Positions 1 through 9,833 of a DNA stretch of 64,000 bases are shown here, one piece after another (positions within the stretch are counted from its first letter, which is position 1; the number at the start of each line of letters is the position of its first letter). Position numbers and translations under genes: made by a program. A model generated the notes under the pieces. The model had not been told where the DNA came from. It searched no databases and saw only the letters and a list, made by a program, of their open reading frames with translations. The stretch comes from Lautropia sp. (GTDB lineage Bacteria > Pseudomonadota > Gammaproteobacteria > Burkholderiales > Burkholderiaceae_E): contig JAUNKF010000008.1 in NCBI GenBank assembly GCA_030532895.1, positions 1-64,000 of the forward strand, given 5' to 3'.

Positions 1-965
1 TTGGCAACGGGCAGTTTGAACGAGGCAGGCGTCTTGCCCAACAGGGCGGCGATCGCATGTTGCTCGATCATCCGACTGCGTGTGAGGCCGTGGCGTTGCG
101 TGACCAGCCCTTGCCATTGGGTCTCGGCCTGAATCACGTCGGCGCGGGCGACCAAGCCGGCCTCATACTGATTGCGCGTGAGTTGCAGCGAACGCTCGGC
201 CGTCTCGATCGAGCGGGCCAGGAGCGCAAGCCGGGCCTCGGCGAGCCGCAGGCGCCAATAGGCTTGCACCAGATTGAGCTGCATTTGCAGCACCACCGCC
301 TGTCGATCTGCCTCGGCCACCGCTAGCGATGCCTCGCTCGCCGCCACCTGGGCCGACACACGCCCCCACAGATCGGGCGTCCAGCTGATGCTGGCCCCGG
401 CGCTGAAACTGTTGCGCGGGCCGCTGTTGCTGGACGAACCTTGGCTGCTGCCCGTAGCACCAGCACCACTGCCTGTCCCATTGGCGGCAGCACCCACGCC
501 TGATGAAGCACCGCCACTCGTACCGCTACTCCCTGTCAAAGACCAATTAGCCCCCGAACCACCGCTGCGACGCCCACCCAGGTTCACCCCAAGCTGCGGC
601 CAACGATTGGCCCCTGCCCCCGACAACGTGGCTTCGGCCTGGCGAAGCCGGGCGGCCGCCTGCTGGACTTGCAGGTTCTGCACGGAGAGTTCTTGCAGCA
701 TGGCATCCAGCACCGGGTCATCAAAGAGCGGGCCGCCGGACAACAATCCCACCACCGGCACGGAAGACGCAGCCACCGAGGAGGAGCCAACGGCGGGAAT
801 GTTCTCGGCCTTCCTCCCCGATGCCGGAGTCACGCCAGCCGCCAGATGCCAGCCTGCGGCTTGGGATAGCGACGTATCGAGGGCGGCGGGTGGCTGCTCG
901 TAGGCGGGCATCACGCTGCAGGCGCCCAAAGCCCAGACGCAAGCCAGCCAACGTGCTTTCTTCAT
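1..965 (-). CDS. RND efflux outer-membrane lipoprotein (NodT/OprM family), partial
   Basis: This would be the outer-membrane channel that completes the RND pump encoded just upstream. Read from ATG at 965, the protein opens with a lipoprotein signal (MKKARWLACVWALGAC, lipobox LGAC) and continues with family features: a PxLDAMLQELSVQNLQVQQAAARL-like helix, then the repeated long helices LVQAYWRLRLAE and ARADVIQAETQWQ. The window edge cuts it after about 321 codons (family length is about 460-500). Its start overlaps the stop of the transporter gene upstream by ATGA, so the two are translationally coupled. A Gly/Ser-rich stretch of about 50 residues (roughly residues 120-180) sits in the first half and is not usual for the family. 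The family is clear; the substrate is unknown. Confidence 0.88.
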   Translation of the reverse strand, partial: MKKARWLACVWALGACSVMPAYEQPPAALDTSLSQAAGWHLAAGVTPASGRKAENIPAVGSSSVAASSVPVVGLLSGGPLFDDPVLDAMLQELSVQNLQVQQAAARLRQAEATLSGAGANRWPQLGVNLGGRRSGGSGANWSLTGSSGTSGGASSGVGAAANGTGSGAGATGSSQGSSSNSGPRNSFSAGASISWTPDLWGRVSAQVAASEASLAVAEADRQAVVLQMQLNLVQAYWRLRLAEARLALLARSIETAERSLQLTRNQYEAGLVARADVIQAETQWQGLVTQRHGLTRSRMIEQHAIAALLGKTPASFKLPVA

Positions 966-1918
966 GAACGCGCCACCTCCGCCGCTGTACGGCTGGCAAA
1001 CCAGGTGGCGAGGATCGGGCCGGAGACGTTGTGCCAGAAACTGAACACCGCGCTCGGCACGGCAACGATCGGGTTCAACGCAAAATGCAGACCGGCAAGC
1101 GTCACACCCAGGCCGGAGTTCTGCATGCCGACCTCGATCGAGACGGCCTTGGCATCATCGAAGGACAGCCCACAGATTTTGGCGGCGAGCCAGCCGACCA
1201 GATAGCCCATCGCGTTATGCAGCACGACCACGCCAAAAATCACCAGCCCCGATTCGATGATCCGATCCTTGCTGAGCGCCACCACGGCGCCCACGATCAG
1301 CACGATGGCCACCACCGACACGAGCGGCATCATGCCCGTCACGCGCTCGATGCGCTTGCCCAGCGCCATCCGGATCAACAGACCCGCCAGCACCGGCAGC
1401 AGCACGATTTTCAGCACCGACACGAACATGCCGGAAGCATCCACCTGCAACCACTGCGAGGCAAAGAGCCAGAACATCAACGGCGTGAGAATCGGTGCGA
1501 GCAAGGTGGCCACCGTGGTGCAGGCCACCGACAGCGCCGTGTTGCCACGCGCCATGAAGGTCATGACGTTCGAGGCCGTACCACCAGGGCAGCAGCCCAC
1601 CAGAATCACGCCGATGGCCAGCTCGGCCGGCAGATCAAAACCTTTGGCAATCAGAAAAGCCAGCGCCGGCATCACCAGAAATTGCGCGACCACGCCCACC
1701 AGCACGGCCTTTGGGTGACGGAACACGTGCTTGAAGTCTGAAAAGGTCAGCGTCATGCCCATGCCGAGCATCACGGCCCCCAGCAGATACGGGATGTACG
1801 GCCGCACCCAGACGAAGGCGGCGGGAAACACATACGCGAGCGCGGCAAACACCAGCACCCACAGGGCAAAGGTGCGGTTCACGAATTGGGTGAATTTCAA
1901 CAAGGCATTCATCGGCAT
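962..1918 (-). CDS. Bile acid:sodium symporter (BASS) family transporter
   Basis: A 318-aa inner-membrane protein with about ten hydrophobic segments, expected to take up an organic anion with sodium. Family motifs are visible: GCCPGGTASNVMTFMARG in the middle and EVGMQNSGLG in the last third, which form the sodium and substrate core. Bacterial members such as PanS/YocS move keto-acids or pantothenate precursors; the real substrate cannot be read from sequence. ATG at 1918 is preferred; an in-frame TTG at 1939 and a second ATG at 1912 are also possible and none has a strong ribosome site. Its stop overlaps the efflux-channel start by 4 bp, an odd place for this family between an RND pump and its outer-membrane partner. 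Confidence 0.88.
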   Translation of the reverse strand: MPMNALLKFTQFVNRTFALWVLVFAALAYVFPAAFVWVRPYIPYLLGAVMLGMGMTLTFSDFKHVFRHPKAVLVGVVAQFLVMPALAFLIAKGFDLPAELAIGVILVGCCPGGTASNVMTFMARGNTALSVACTTVATLLAPILTPLMFWLFASQWLQVDASGMFVSVLKIVLLPVLAGLLIRMALGKRIERVTGMMPLVSVVAIVLIVGAVVALSKDRIIESGLVIFGVVVLHNAMGYLVGWLAAKICGLSFDDAKAVSIEVGMQNSGLGVTLAGLHFALNPIVAVPSAVFSFWHNVSGPILATWFASRTAAEVARS

Positions 1919-1934
1919 CAAGGTTTTTTCAGTA

Positions 1935-1978
1935 TTCAATCAATGTTCAACCAACATTCAATCAACGTTCCATCAGTC
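1935..1978. repeat. 11-bp tandem repeat, about four units
   Basis: Four consecutive 11-bp units: TTCAATCAATG, TTCAACCAACA, TTCAATCAACG and a weaker TTCCATCAGTC. They lie directly upstream of the BASS transporter start, in the promoter or leader region. Role unknown. Confidence 0.75.
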
Positions 1979-2077
1979 ATGCTGCCAGCACCACAGACAT
2001 CACAACGTGGGCCATGCTGGCATCGTGCCCGCCCAGGTTCCCATGAACAGCCAGGCAACGTCTGATCATGGAATTGC

Positions 2078-2110
2078 GCGGTGACGAATCATGGCATGAC
2101 ACGCGCCAGG
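2078..2110 (-). repeat. Dispersed intergenic repeat, copy in the mdtC-BASS gap
   Basis: Read on the minus strand this copy is CCTGGCGCGTGTCATGCC followed by ATGATTCGTCACCGC. It is one of the best matches to the family described in the findings and lies in the 238-bp gap between the RND pump and the BASS transporter. Confidence 0.75.
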
Positions 2111-2155
2111 CATGAACGCATCACACGCACCCGGCAGCATATGCCAAGCCAAGTC

Positions 2156-5100
2156 TCATCCTGTACCGTTTTTTTCCATCTCCCGACCTGAAGCCCCCTG
2201 CCAGAAACGCCGCCACCCTTGATGCAAACGCTCCAGCAGCAGATAAACGGCCGGTGTCGTGTACAAGGTGATGAGCTGGCTGACCGCAAGCCCCCCAATG
2301 ATGACGAGACCCATCGGCCGGCGCAATTCGCCACCATCACCCAGACCGAGCGCCAGCGGCACCGCGCCCAGCAGTGCGGCCAGATTGGTCATCAGGATCG
2401 GTCGCAGACGCTGACCCGCTGCTTGCAGAATGGCTTCTGACGGCGCCAGCCCCGTCTGCCGCTGTTTTTTCAGCGCCACGTCGATCATCAGGATGCCATT
2501 CTTCATCACCACGCCGATCAGGAGGAACAGGCCCAGGAGTGCGATCAGGCTGAATGGCGTGTTGGTGAGCCACAGCGCGAGGAGCGCACCAATCCCCGCA
2601 GAAGGCACGGTCGAGAGCACCGTGAGCGGATGCAGCAGACTCTCATAGACGATGCCCAGCACCAGGTAAACCGCCAGGATCACCCCCAACACCAGCCAGC
2701 CCTGCCCCCCGCTACTCACGGCGATCTTGGGCCGGCCGTCATCCCCGTCGATGTCGGTGATCACGGCAGTGGGCACATGGATGGCTTCGATCGTGCGGTT
2801 GACGGCTGCGATCGCATCGGCATCGCTCACGCCTGGCGCCACCGAAAACTGCACCTGCATGGCAGCAAACTGATCCACATGGCGCTCGCGATCCCGCACC
2901 AGACCAAAGTGCCAGCTGGCCAGCTCGGCCAGCGCCACCGTGCTGCCCGTGGCGGTGCTGATCTGCACCCGGTCGAGGGCGAGCGGGTTTTCGGTGAAGC
3001 GTGCCGCCACCTCCATCACCACCCGATACTGGTTCGTGTCCTCATAGAGCGTGGCCACCTGCCGCTGCGAAAACGCATTACTGAGCGCAGCCGAAATGTC
3101 CTGCATCGTCACGCCCAGCCGGCGCGCCGTCTGCCGGTCGATCTCCAGCACCACCTGCCGCGTGTCGGCGCCCACGTCATAACTCACATTGGTCAGCTCC
3201 GGCACCTCGGCCAGGGCCTGACCCAGCTTCAGGTTCCAGGTCTTCAGTAACTCCAGATCCCCCGATTTGAGAATGATCTGGTGATCGGCATCATCACCAA
3301 AGCGCGGTGGCGAGAGCTGGATGTCCTGCTGGACACGACCGACCAGCATGGCGCCAGCCGTGGGCGGTGCACCTCGGCGCAGACGATCTGCGACCTCGCG
3401 GGCCGACACCTTGCGCTCGGCCAGCGGTTTCAGCGTGATCGTGAGCCGGGCATTGCTGATACCGCCATTGCCACCGCTCGTACCGACCACGTCCTGCACG
3501 GCCGGATCGGACAGAATCCACTGGCGATAGCGTTCGATGCGCGGCTGCATCACCTGAAACGAAAAACCGTCATCGCCCCGGATGAAACCGCGGATCACGC
3601 CGGTATCCTGCTCGGGCAGATCGCCACGCGGCATGATCGCAAACAGCCAGACACTGGCGCCGATCAACGCCATCAATCCGACCCAGGCCAGCCCGGCATG
3701 CCGAAGCACCCACCGCAACGATTGCTCATAGAGCTGCTGCAAGCCCTCGAAATAGGTAGCATGCCAACGTGACCAGCGACTGTGGACGGGCTGCCGTGCC
3801 GGCAAGGTATGGGCGGCCAGCGCCGGCGTGAGACTGACGGACACCAGCAGCGAGATGATCAGCGCCGCCGCCAGCGTGATCGAGAACTCGCGAAAGAGCC
3901 GCTCGATGATCCCCCCCATGAAGAGCACCGCCACGAAAACGACGACCAGCGCGATGTTCATCGCCAGCAGCGTGAAGCCGACCTCGCCGGCCCCACGCAT
4001 CGTGGCCCGGTAGGGCGACAAGCCGCGCTCGGTGTGGCGGGCGATGTTCTCCAGCACCACGATCGCGTCATCCACCACCAGCCCGGCCGCCACCACCAGC
4101 GCCATCACGCTCAGGTTGTTGAGCGAGAAACCGGCCAGATAAATGACGGCAAACGTGCCGATCAGCGCCACCGGAATGACGGCAGCCGGGATCAGCGCGA
4201 TGCGCAACCGGGCCACGAAGAGCCACACCACGCCGATCACGATCAGGCAGGAAAAGAGCAGCGTCCACTGGGCTTCGGCCAGACTGCCCCGAATGCCGAA
4301 GGAACGATCCATCACGATGGCGAGCGAGGCTTGCTCCGGCAGCAGCGCACGCAACGCCGGCAGCTGCGCCTTGATCGCGTCGATGGTGGACACGACATTG
4401 GCGTTGGGCTGCCGGTTGATCAACGCGATGATGGCAGGCTTGTCGTTATGAAAGCCGCTGCTGTAGCGATCCTCGACCGAGTCCATCACCTCGGCCACAT
4501 CGCCCAGCCGCACCGCTGCCCCATCCTGCCAGCGCAGGATCAGACCCGCATAATCGGCCGCATGCTTCAGAAGCCGGCCGCTGCGGATCAACCAGCGATG
4601 TCCCTCATCCTCCAGAAAGCCCTCGGGCACGTCGGCGTTGGCCGCCACCACCGCCCGGCGCGCATCCTCCAGCGACATGCCGCGTGCGCTGAGCGCGCTC
4701 GGCTCGAAACGGATGCGCACGGCCGGCAACGATGCCCCGCCCAGTGAGACCTCCCCGACCCCCGGCACCCGCGAGAGCTTCTGCAGCACCACCTTGGAAG
4801 CCGCATCGTACAACTCACCCGGCGAGAGCACGGCCGAGGACAAGGCCAGCGCCAGAATCGGCTCGGCCGACGAACTGAGCTTGCGAAAACGCGGCCGAGA
4901 CGGCATGCCCGGCGGCAGCTGATCGATGACGCCGTTGATGGCAGCCTGCACTTCGCGGGCCGCCTCGTTCAGGTCGCGGTTCACATCGAAGAGCATGCGG
5001 ATCTGCGTGCTGCCCTGGCTGCTGCTCGAACTGATGCTGGACAGCCCCGAAATCGCCCCGAGCGCCCGCTCCAGCGGCCCGGCCACCGTCGAGGCCATGC

Positions 5101-5272
5101 TGGCCGGGCTGGCGCCGGGCAGGTTGGCCGTCACGACGATGGCCGGAATCTCCACTTCCGGCAGCGGTGCCACCGGCAACAAGCGCCACGACAACAGGCC
5201 TGACAGCAGGATGGCGATGGCCAGCATCGTGCTGCCCACCGGACGCCGGACGAAGGGCCGGGACAGGTTCAT
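2156..5272 (-). CDS. mdtC: RND efflux pump, MdtC-like inner-membrane subunit
   Basis: A 1038-aa proton-driven efflux transporter with the standard RND plan: TM1 at the N-terminus, a large periplasmic loop, a TM2-6 block (about residues 335-490), a second loop and a C-terminal TM block. TM4 carries the proton-relay pair in GLVVDDAIVVLENI. N-terminal LPVAPLPEVEIPAIVV and PGASPASMASTVAGPLERALG resemble MdtC more than MdtB. The preceding pump gene stops inside this start (ATGA, 5269-5272), as in mdtABC operons where two different RND proteins form one heteromeric pump. No local regulator (BaeSR or other) is visible. Substrates such as bile salts or novobiocin are known for E. coli MdtABC but are not shown here. 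Confidence 0.93.
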   Translation of the reverse strand: MNLSRPFVRRPVGSTMLAIAILLSGLLSWRLLPVAPLPEVEIPAIVVTANLPGASPASMASTVAGPLERALGAISGLSSISSSSSQGSTQIRMLFDVNRDLNEAAREVQAAINGVIDQLPPGMPSRPRFRKLSSSAEPILALALSSAVLSPGELYDAASKVVLQKLSRVPGVGEVSLGGASLPAVRIRFEPSALSARGMSLEDARRAVVAANADVPEGFLEDEGHRWLIRSGRLLKHAADYAGLILRWQDGAAVRLGDVAEVMDSVEDRYSSGFHNDKPAIIALINRQPNANVVSTIDAIKAQLPALRALLPEQASLAIVMDRSFGIRGSLAEAQWTLLFSCLIVIGVVWLFVARLRIALIPAAVIPVALIGTFAVIYLAGFSLNNLSVMALVVAAGLVVDDAIVVLENIARHTERGLSPYRATMRGAGEVGFTLLAMNIALVVVFVAVLFMGGIIERLFREFSITLAAALIISLLVSVSLTPALAAHTLPARQPVHSRWSRWHATYFEGLQQLYEQSLRWVLRHAGLAWVGLMALIGASVWLFAIMPRGDLPEQDTGVIRGFIRGDDGFSFQVMQPRIERYRQWILSDPAVQDVVGTSGGNGGISNARLTITLKPLAERKVSAREVADRLRRGAPPTAGAMLVGRVQQDIQLSPPRFGDDADHQIILKSGDLELLKTWNLKLGQALAEVPELTNVSYDVGADTRQVVLEIDRQTARRLGVTMQDISAALSNAFSQRQVATLYEDTNQYRVVMEVAARFTENPLALDRVQISTATGSTVALAELASWHFGLVRDRERHVDQFAAMQVQFSVAPGVSDADAIAAVNRTIEAIHVPTAVITDIDGDDGRPKIAVSSGGQGWLVLGVILAVYLVLGIVYESLLHPLTVLSTVPSAGIGALLALWLTNTPFSLIALLGLFLLIGVVMKNGILMIDVALKKQRQTGLAPSEAILQAAGQRLRPILMTNLAALLGAVPLALGLGDGGELRRPMGLVIIGGLAVSQLITLYTTPAVYLLLERLHQGWRRFWQGASGREMEKNGTG

Positions 5273-8200
5273 GCCTGCTCTCCCTGCGACGATGCCACCG
5301 AGGCCGTTGCAGATCGGGCCGTTGAGCGCCGCCGGCCCAGCCGGGCAAAGAAGAGATACACCACCGGCGTGGTGTAGAGCGTGAGCACCTGGCTCACGAG
5401 CAGGCCCCCCACCATGACGAGGCCCAGCGGCTGACGCAGCTCCGCGCCCGAGCCTTGGGCCAGCATCAATGGTACGGCCCCGAGAAGCGCCGCCATCGTC
5501 GTCATCAGGATGGGCCGGAAACGCTGCATCGCCGCCCGGTGGATCGCGTCCCGGCTGCTGAGCCGGTCGTGCCGCTCGGCCTCCAGCGCAAAATCCACCA
5601 TCATGATGCCGTTCTTCTTCACCAGACCGATGAGCAGCACGATGCCGATCACCGCCACCATGTCGAGCGCTTGGCCACTCAGCAAGAGCGCGGCCAACGC
5701 CCCCACCGTGGCCGAGGGTAGCGTGGACAGGATCGTGATCGGGTGGATGGCACTTTCATAGAGGATGCCCAGCACCAGGTACATCGTGACGATGGCGGCC
5801 AGAATCAGCCACAAGGTGTTGGCAAGCGAGGCCCGGAACGCCTCGGCCGCCCCCTGAAAACGCGTCTCGATGGCCACCGGCCAGCCGATCTGCTGCTGAA
5901 CCGCCTCGACAGCCCCCACCGCATCACCCAACGAATAACCGGGCGCCAGATTGAAGGACAAGTTTGCGGCCGGAAACTGCGATTGATGGTTCACCACGAC
6001 CGGCGCCTGCCGCTGATGCCAGCGCGTGACGGCCGAGAGCGACACCGGCTGACCATCCCCCCCCGCCACATAGACCTGATCCAGCGCCGACAAGCCTTGC
6101 GCCAGCGCCGGATCCTGCTCCAGCACTACCCGGTACTGATTCGACTGCGTGAACATCGTCGAGATCTGCCGTTGGGCAAACGCGTTCTGCAAGGCTTCGG
6201 TGATCGTCCGCACCGAAATCCCCAACCGGGAAGCGGCCGTGCGATCGATTTCCACATAAGCCTGCCAGCCGTCGTTTTGCAAATCACTGCCCAGATCCGT
6301 CAGCTCGGGCCGCTCGGCCAAGGCCGACATCAGGCGCGGCACCCACTGGGCCAGTTGCTCGCGCTCGGGCGTGCTGAGCGTGAACTGGTATTGGGCACGG
6401 CTGATCCGATCCTCGATCGACAGCTCCTGTACCGGCTGGAACCAGACGCCCAGTTGCTGCTCATCGGCCGGCCGCTCGGCCATCTTCTCGCGCAGACGCC
6501 GGATGATCGACTGCACATCAGCCTCGCGCTCGTCATGCGGTTTGAGGTTCAGCAACATGCGGCCCGTGTTGAGTGCCGGATTGTTCCCATCGACGCCGAT
6601 GAAGGAGGAGAGGCTCGCCACGTCAGGATCGGCCAACAGCTGGCGCGCCAGCTGAGCCTGACGCTGGCTCATCGCCTGAAAGGAGATTCGGCCCGGCGCC
6701 TGTGTCACCACCTGGATGACACCACTGTCCTGCACCGGGAAGAAACCTTTGGGCACCCAGACGTAGAGCAGCACGGTCAGCAGGATGGTGCCCAGCATCA
6801 CCAGCATCGTGAGCGTCTGATGCCGCAGCACGAGGTGCAGACTGCGGCCATACCAGGCAATGACCCGATCCAGAAAGCCGGCAGAAGTGGGCGCGGCCGA
6901 TGCATGCCCCACATCCCCGATCATCCGGGCCGACATCATCGGCGTGAGCGTGAGCGACACGATGAGCGACAGCCCGATCGCCACCGCAAGCGTGACGGCA
7001 AACTCATGAAAAAGCCGTCCCACCACATCCCCCATGAAAAGCAGCGGGATCAGCACGGCCACGAGCGAGATGGTGAGCGACACCAGCGTGAAGCCGATTT
7101 CACGCGCACCGTCGAGCGCAGCGACCAGCGGCGACTTGCCCATCTCGCGGTGGCGTGCGATGTTCTCCATCATCACGATCGCATCATCGACCACGAAACC
7201 GGTGGCAATGGTGAGCGCCATCAGGCTCAGGTTGTTGAGCGAATACCCGGCCAGATACATGAAGGCAAAGGTGCCGATCAGCGAGATCGGCACGGCCACG
7301 GCCGGAATCAGCGTGATTTTCACCGAGCGCAAGAAGAGGAAGGTGACGAACACCACGAGCCCCACGGCCAGCACCAGCTCCTTCTGCACATCCCGCACCG
7401 AGGCCCGGATGCTCTGCGTGCGGTCGGTGAGGATGCGGACATCGACGCTGGCCGGCAAGGTGGCCGTCAACTGCGGCAGCAGCGCGCGCACGCGGTCGGC
7501 CACCTCGATGACGTTGGCATCGGGCTGGCGCTGCACATTGATGAGGATGGCACGCTCGGCATCGGCCCAGGCGGCCAGAAAACGGTCTTCCGGCCCTTCC
7601 ACGACGGTGGCCACATCCTTCAGTCGCAAGGGCGCGCCATTCTGCCAGCTCACCACCAGCTCGCGGTACTGCGCAACGGTGTTGAGCTGGTCGTTGGCAT
7701 CAAGAATCGTGCTGCGCACTGGCCCGTCGAAGCTGCCCTTAGGCAGATTCGCGTTGGCCGCCGCAATGGCAGCCTGCACATCGGCCATCGTGAGGCCCGC
7801 CGCCGCGAGGGCGCTGGCATCGCCACGCACCCGAATCGCCGGCCGCTGGCCACCGGCCAGGCTCACCAGCCCCACCCCCTTCACTTGGGCCAGCTTCTGC
7901 GCCATCCGGGTATCGACCAGATCATGCACCTTCGGTAGCGGCAGCGTCTTCGAGCTGACGGCCAGTGTGAGGATCGGCGTGTCGGCCGGGTTCACCTTCC
8001 GGTAGAGGGGCGGCGACGGCATGCCACTGGGTAACAACCCACCCGCATCATCGAGCGCCGACTGCACGTCCTGCTCCACCACACCCAGCTCGCTGTCGAG
8101 CGAAAACTGCAACGTGATGACCGAGACACCCGCCCCGCTCGTGGACGACATCTGCTTCAGCCCGGAAATCTGGCCAAGGCTACGTTCGAGCGGCGCCGTG

Positions 8201-8388
8201 ATCATCCGCGACACGGTGTCCGGCCCGGCGCCCGGCAGGTAGGAATAGATCTGGATGACCGGATAATCCACCTGTGGCAGTGCAGCCACCGGCAGCAAGC
8301 GCCACGACAGCATGCCAGCCACCAACATCGCCACCATCAGGAGCGACGTGGCCACCGGCCTCAGGATGAAAAGCCGCGACAGGTTCAT
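5269..8388 (-). CDS. mdtB: RND efflux pump, MdtB-like inner-membrane subunit
   Basis: A 1039-aa RND transporter and partner of the MdtC-like pump that follows. N-terminal RLFILRPVATSLLMVAMLVAG and ISGLKQMSSTSGAGVSVITLQF match the MdtB type closely. The TM4 proton-relay segment is GFVVDDAIVMMENI. It overlaps the membrane fusion protein gene by ATGA at 8385-8388 and the downstream pump by ATGA at 5269-5272, so all three genes are read as one unit. In E. coli, MdtB and MdtC assemble as a B2C trimer; the same stoichiometry is inferred here. Confidence 0.93.
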   Translation of the reverse strand: MNLSRLFILRPVATSLLMVAMLVAGMLSWRLLPVAALPQVDYPVIQIYSYLPGAGPDTVSRMITAPLERSLGQISGLKQMSSTSGAGVSVITLQFSLDSELGVVEQDVQSALDDAGGLLPSGMPSPPLYRKVNPADTPILTLAVSSKTLPLPKVHDLVDTRMAQKLAQVKGVGLVSLAGGQRPAIRVRGDASALAAAGLTMADVQAAIAAANANLPKGSFDGPVRSTILDANDQLNTVAQYRELVVSWQNGAPLRLKDVATVVEGPEDRFLAAWADAERAILINVQRQPDANVIEVADRVRALLPQLTATLPASVDVRILTDRTQSIRASVRDVQKELVLAVGLVVFVTFLFLRSVKITLIPAVAVPISLIGTFAFMYLAGYSLNNLSLMALTIATGFVVDDAIVMMENIARHREMGKSPLVAALDGAREIGFTLVSLTISLVAVLIPLLFMGDVVGRLFHEFAVTLAVAIGLSLIVSLTLTPMMSARMIGDVGHASAAPTSAGFLDRVIAWYGRSLHLVLRHQTLTMLVMLGTILLTVLLYVWVPKGFFPVQDSGVIQVVTQAPGRISFQAMSQRQAQLARQLLADPDVASLSSFIGVDGNNPALNTGRMLLNLKPHDEREADVQSIIRRLREKMAERPADEQQLGVWFQPVQELSIEDRISRAQYQFTLSTPEREQLAQWVPRLMSALAERPELTDLGSDLQNDGWQAYVEIDRTAASRLGISVRTITEALQNAFAQRQISTMFTQSNQYRVVLEQDPALAQGLSALDQVYVAGGDGQPVSLSAVTRWHQRQAPVVVNHQSQFPAANLSFNLAPGYSLGDAVGAVEAVQQQIGWPVAIETRFQGAAEAFRASLANTLWLILAAIVTMYLVLGILYESAIHPITILSTLPSATVGALAALLLSGQALDMVAVIGIVLLIGLVKKNGIMMVDFALEAERHDRLSSRDAIHRAAMQRFRPILMTTMAALLGAVPLMLAQGSGAELRQPLGLVMVGGLLVSQVLTLYTTPVVYLFFARLGRRRSTARSATASVASSQGEQA

Positions 8389-9716
8389 GGGGCAGTCCGG
8401 GCTGAACGGCCATCGCTCGCGGTGCGGCCAGATTCAGTGGCCGCGCCGGCCGGTGCTCCCGGCACCGCGCCCTGCCGTTCGGACGCTTCGCTGGCCGCCG
8501 GTGTGGCCGGCAACGCATCCGGGTCGCCCCGCAACGGATCGACCACCTTCACCGCGCGACCATCGCGCAGTCGGTCCAGCCCCTCCAGCGCCACCTGATC
8601 CCCGGCCTGCAAGCCTTCCAGAATTTCGACCCGATCCCCCGAGGTCACCCCCAGCCGCACGGTACGCACGAAGGCTTTGCCCTCGCGGATCAGGTAGACG
8701 TAATCGCCCTGCGAACCAAACTGTACCGCATCGACCGGCACGCTGAGCGCGGCCGGCAGGGTTTTCAGGTGCAGACGCACATTCACGAACTGGTTGGGAA
8801 AGAGCGCATCATCGCCATTGTCGAAGCGGGCACGAACCTTCAAGGAGCCGGTGGCCGGATCGATCTGGTTGTCGAGCGTGCTGACATGGCCGGTGGCCAG
8901 TTGGCGACTTTCGCTGCGATCCCACGCCTCGACCACCAGCCCAGGGGCCACGGCATCCCGCACCGCCTCGCGCAGCGCCTGCAACTGCACCTCCGGCACG
9001 CTGAACAGCACCGAGATCGGATCAATCTGGATGATGCTGACCAGCCCCTCGGCCGTACCCGGCCCGATGAGGCTGCCCACCGCTGCCTTCAACAGGCCCA
9101 GACGCCCCTCGACAGGGGCCAAGACCTTCGTGTGCTCAAGCTGCAAGCGGGCATTGTCGATGCGTGCCTGATCGGTCTCGGCGCGACCTTCCAGCTGCCG
9201 CACCAGCGCACGCTGATTGTCGAGCTGCTGGCGGGCGATCGAGTCCTGCCTGAACAGCTGTTCATAGCGGGCCAGATCGCGGCGGGCATTGCTCAACTCG
9301 GCCCGGTTCTGCGCCTGCTGCCCACGGGCCTCGGCCAGCGACACCTCGAAAGCACGCGGGTCGATCCGGGCCAGCAACTGGCCTGCCTTCACCCGCTGGC
9401 CTTCCTCGAAAGCGACCGACAACAGCCGCCCCTCCACCTGGGGCACCACCGTCACCGCGTTGAAGGGGGTGACCGTGCCCACGGCCCGGATCATCACCGG
9501 AAAAGCCCCTTGCACCACCGGGGTCGTGCTGACGATGGCAGCATCTCCGCCGCCCATGCGCCGAGGGCCGGGCGGCGGGCCGGAAGACGTTGCCCCCTGC
9601 TGAGAGGCCGGCTTCAACACCCAGAACCAGAGTCCCCCGCCGATCAGCAGCAACAGCAACAACGTGACCCACAACACGGGACGGCGCACGGCGCCCGATT
9701 CGACAGCAGAGGACAT
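8385..9716 (-). CDS. mdtA: RND efflux membrane fusion protein, MdtA-like
   Basis: A 443-aa periplasmic adaptor linking the RND pumps to the outer-membrane channel. One N-terminal membrane segment (LWVTLLLLLLIGGGLWFWVL) is followed by the lipoyl half-motif (VVPQVEGRLLSVAFEEGQRVKAGQLLARID), a coiled-coil hairpin with QDSIARQQLDNQ, the second lipoyl half (VLAPVEGRLG) and a beta-barrel domain. The tail after about residue 400 is rich in Ala, Glu and Arg and looks disordered. ATG at 9716 places the membrane helix normally; another in-frame ATG at 9752 would add 12 residues. First gene of the efflux operon, which faces bamE across a 248-bp divergent gap. Confidence 0.92.
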   Translation of the reverse strand: MSSAVESGAVRRPVLWVTLLLLLLIGGGLWFWVLKPASQQGATSSGPPPGPRRMGGGDAAIVSTTPVVQGAFPVMIRAVGTVTPFNAVTVVPQVEGRLLSVAFEEGQRVKAGQLLARIDPRAFEVSLAEARGQQAQNRAELSNARRDLARYEQLFRQDSIARQQLDNQRALVRQLEGRAETDQARIDNARLQLEHTKVLAPVEGRLGLLKAAVGSLIGPGTAEGLVSIIQIDPISVLFSVPEVQLQALREAVRDAVAPGLVVEAWDRSESRQLATGHVSTLDNQIDPATGSLKVRARFDNGDDALFPNQFVNVRLHLKTLPAALSVPVDAVQFGSQGDYVYLIREGKAFVRTVRLGVTSGDRVEILEGLQAGDQVALEGLDRLRDGRAVKVVDPLRGDPDALPATPAASEASERQGAVPGAPAGAATESGRTASDGRSARTAP

Positions 9717-9833
9717 GAAAAACGCAGGGATGAAAACGAGACCCCTTATCATACGGCCCCGGCCCCGTGCTCACCCCGGATTCAGTAATATCTTTACATG
9801 GCGGGGCAGACGCGTTGGCGAGATGCCAACAGG

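Noticed and set aside
1935..1978. CRISPR-like array
   Set aside because: The 11-bp units are contiguous with no spacers, and no cas genes are present.
5743..7938. A 731-codon open frame on the plus strand
   Set aside because: It runs antisense through the MdtB-like pump gene; its protein is Arg/His/Gln-rich without family features. Such mirror frames are common opposite GC-rich genes.
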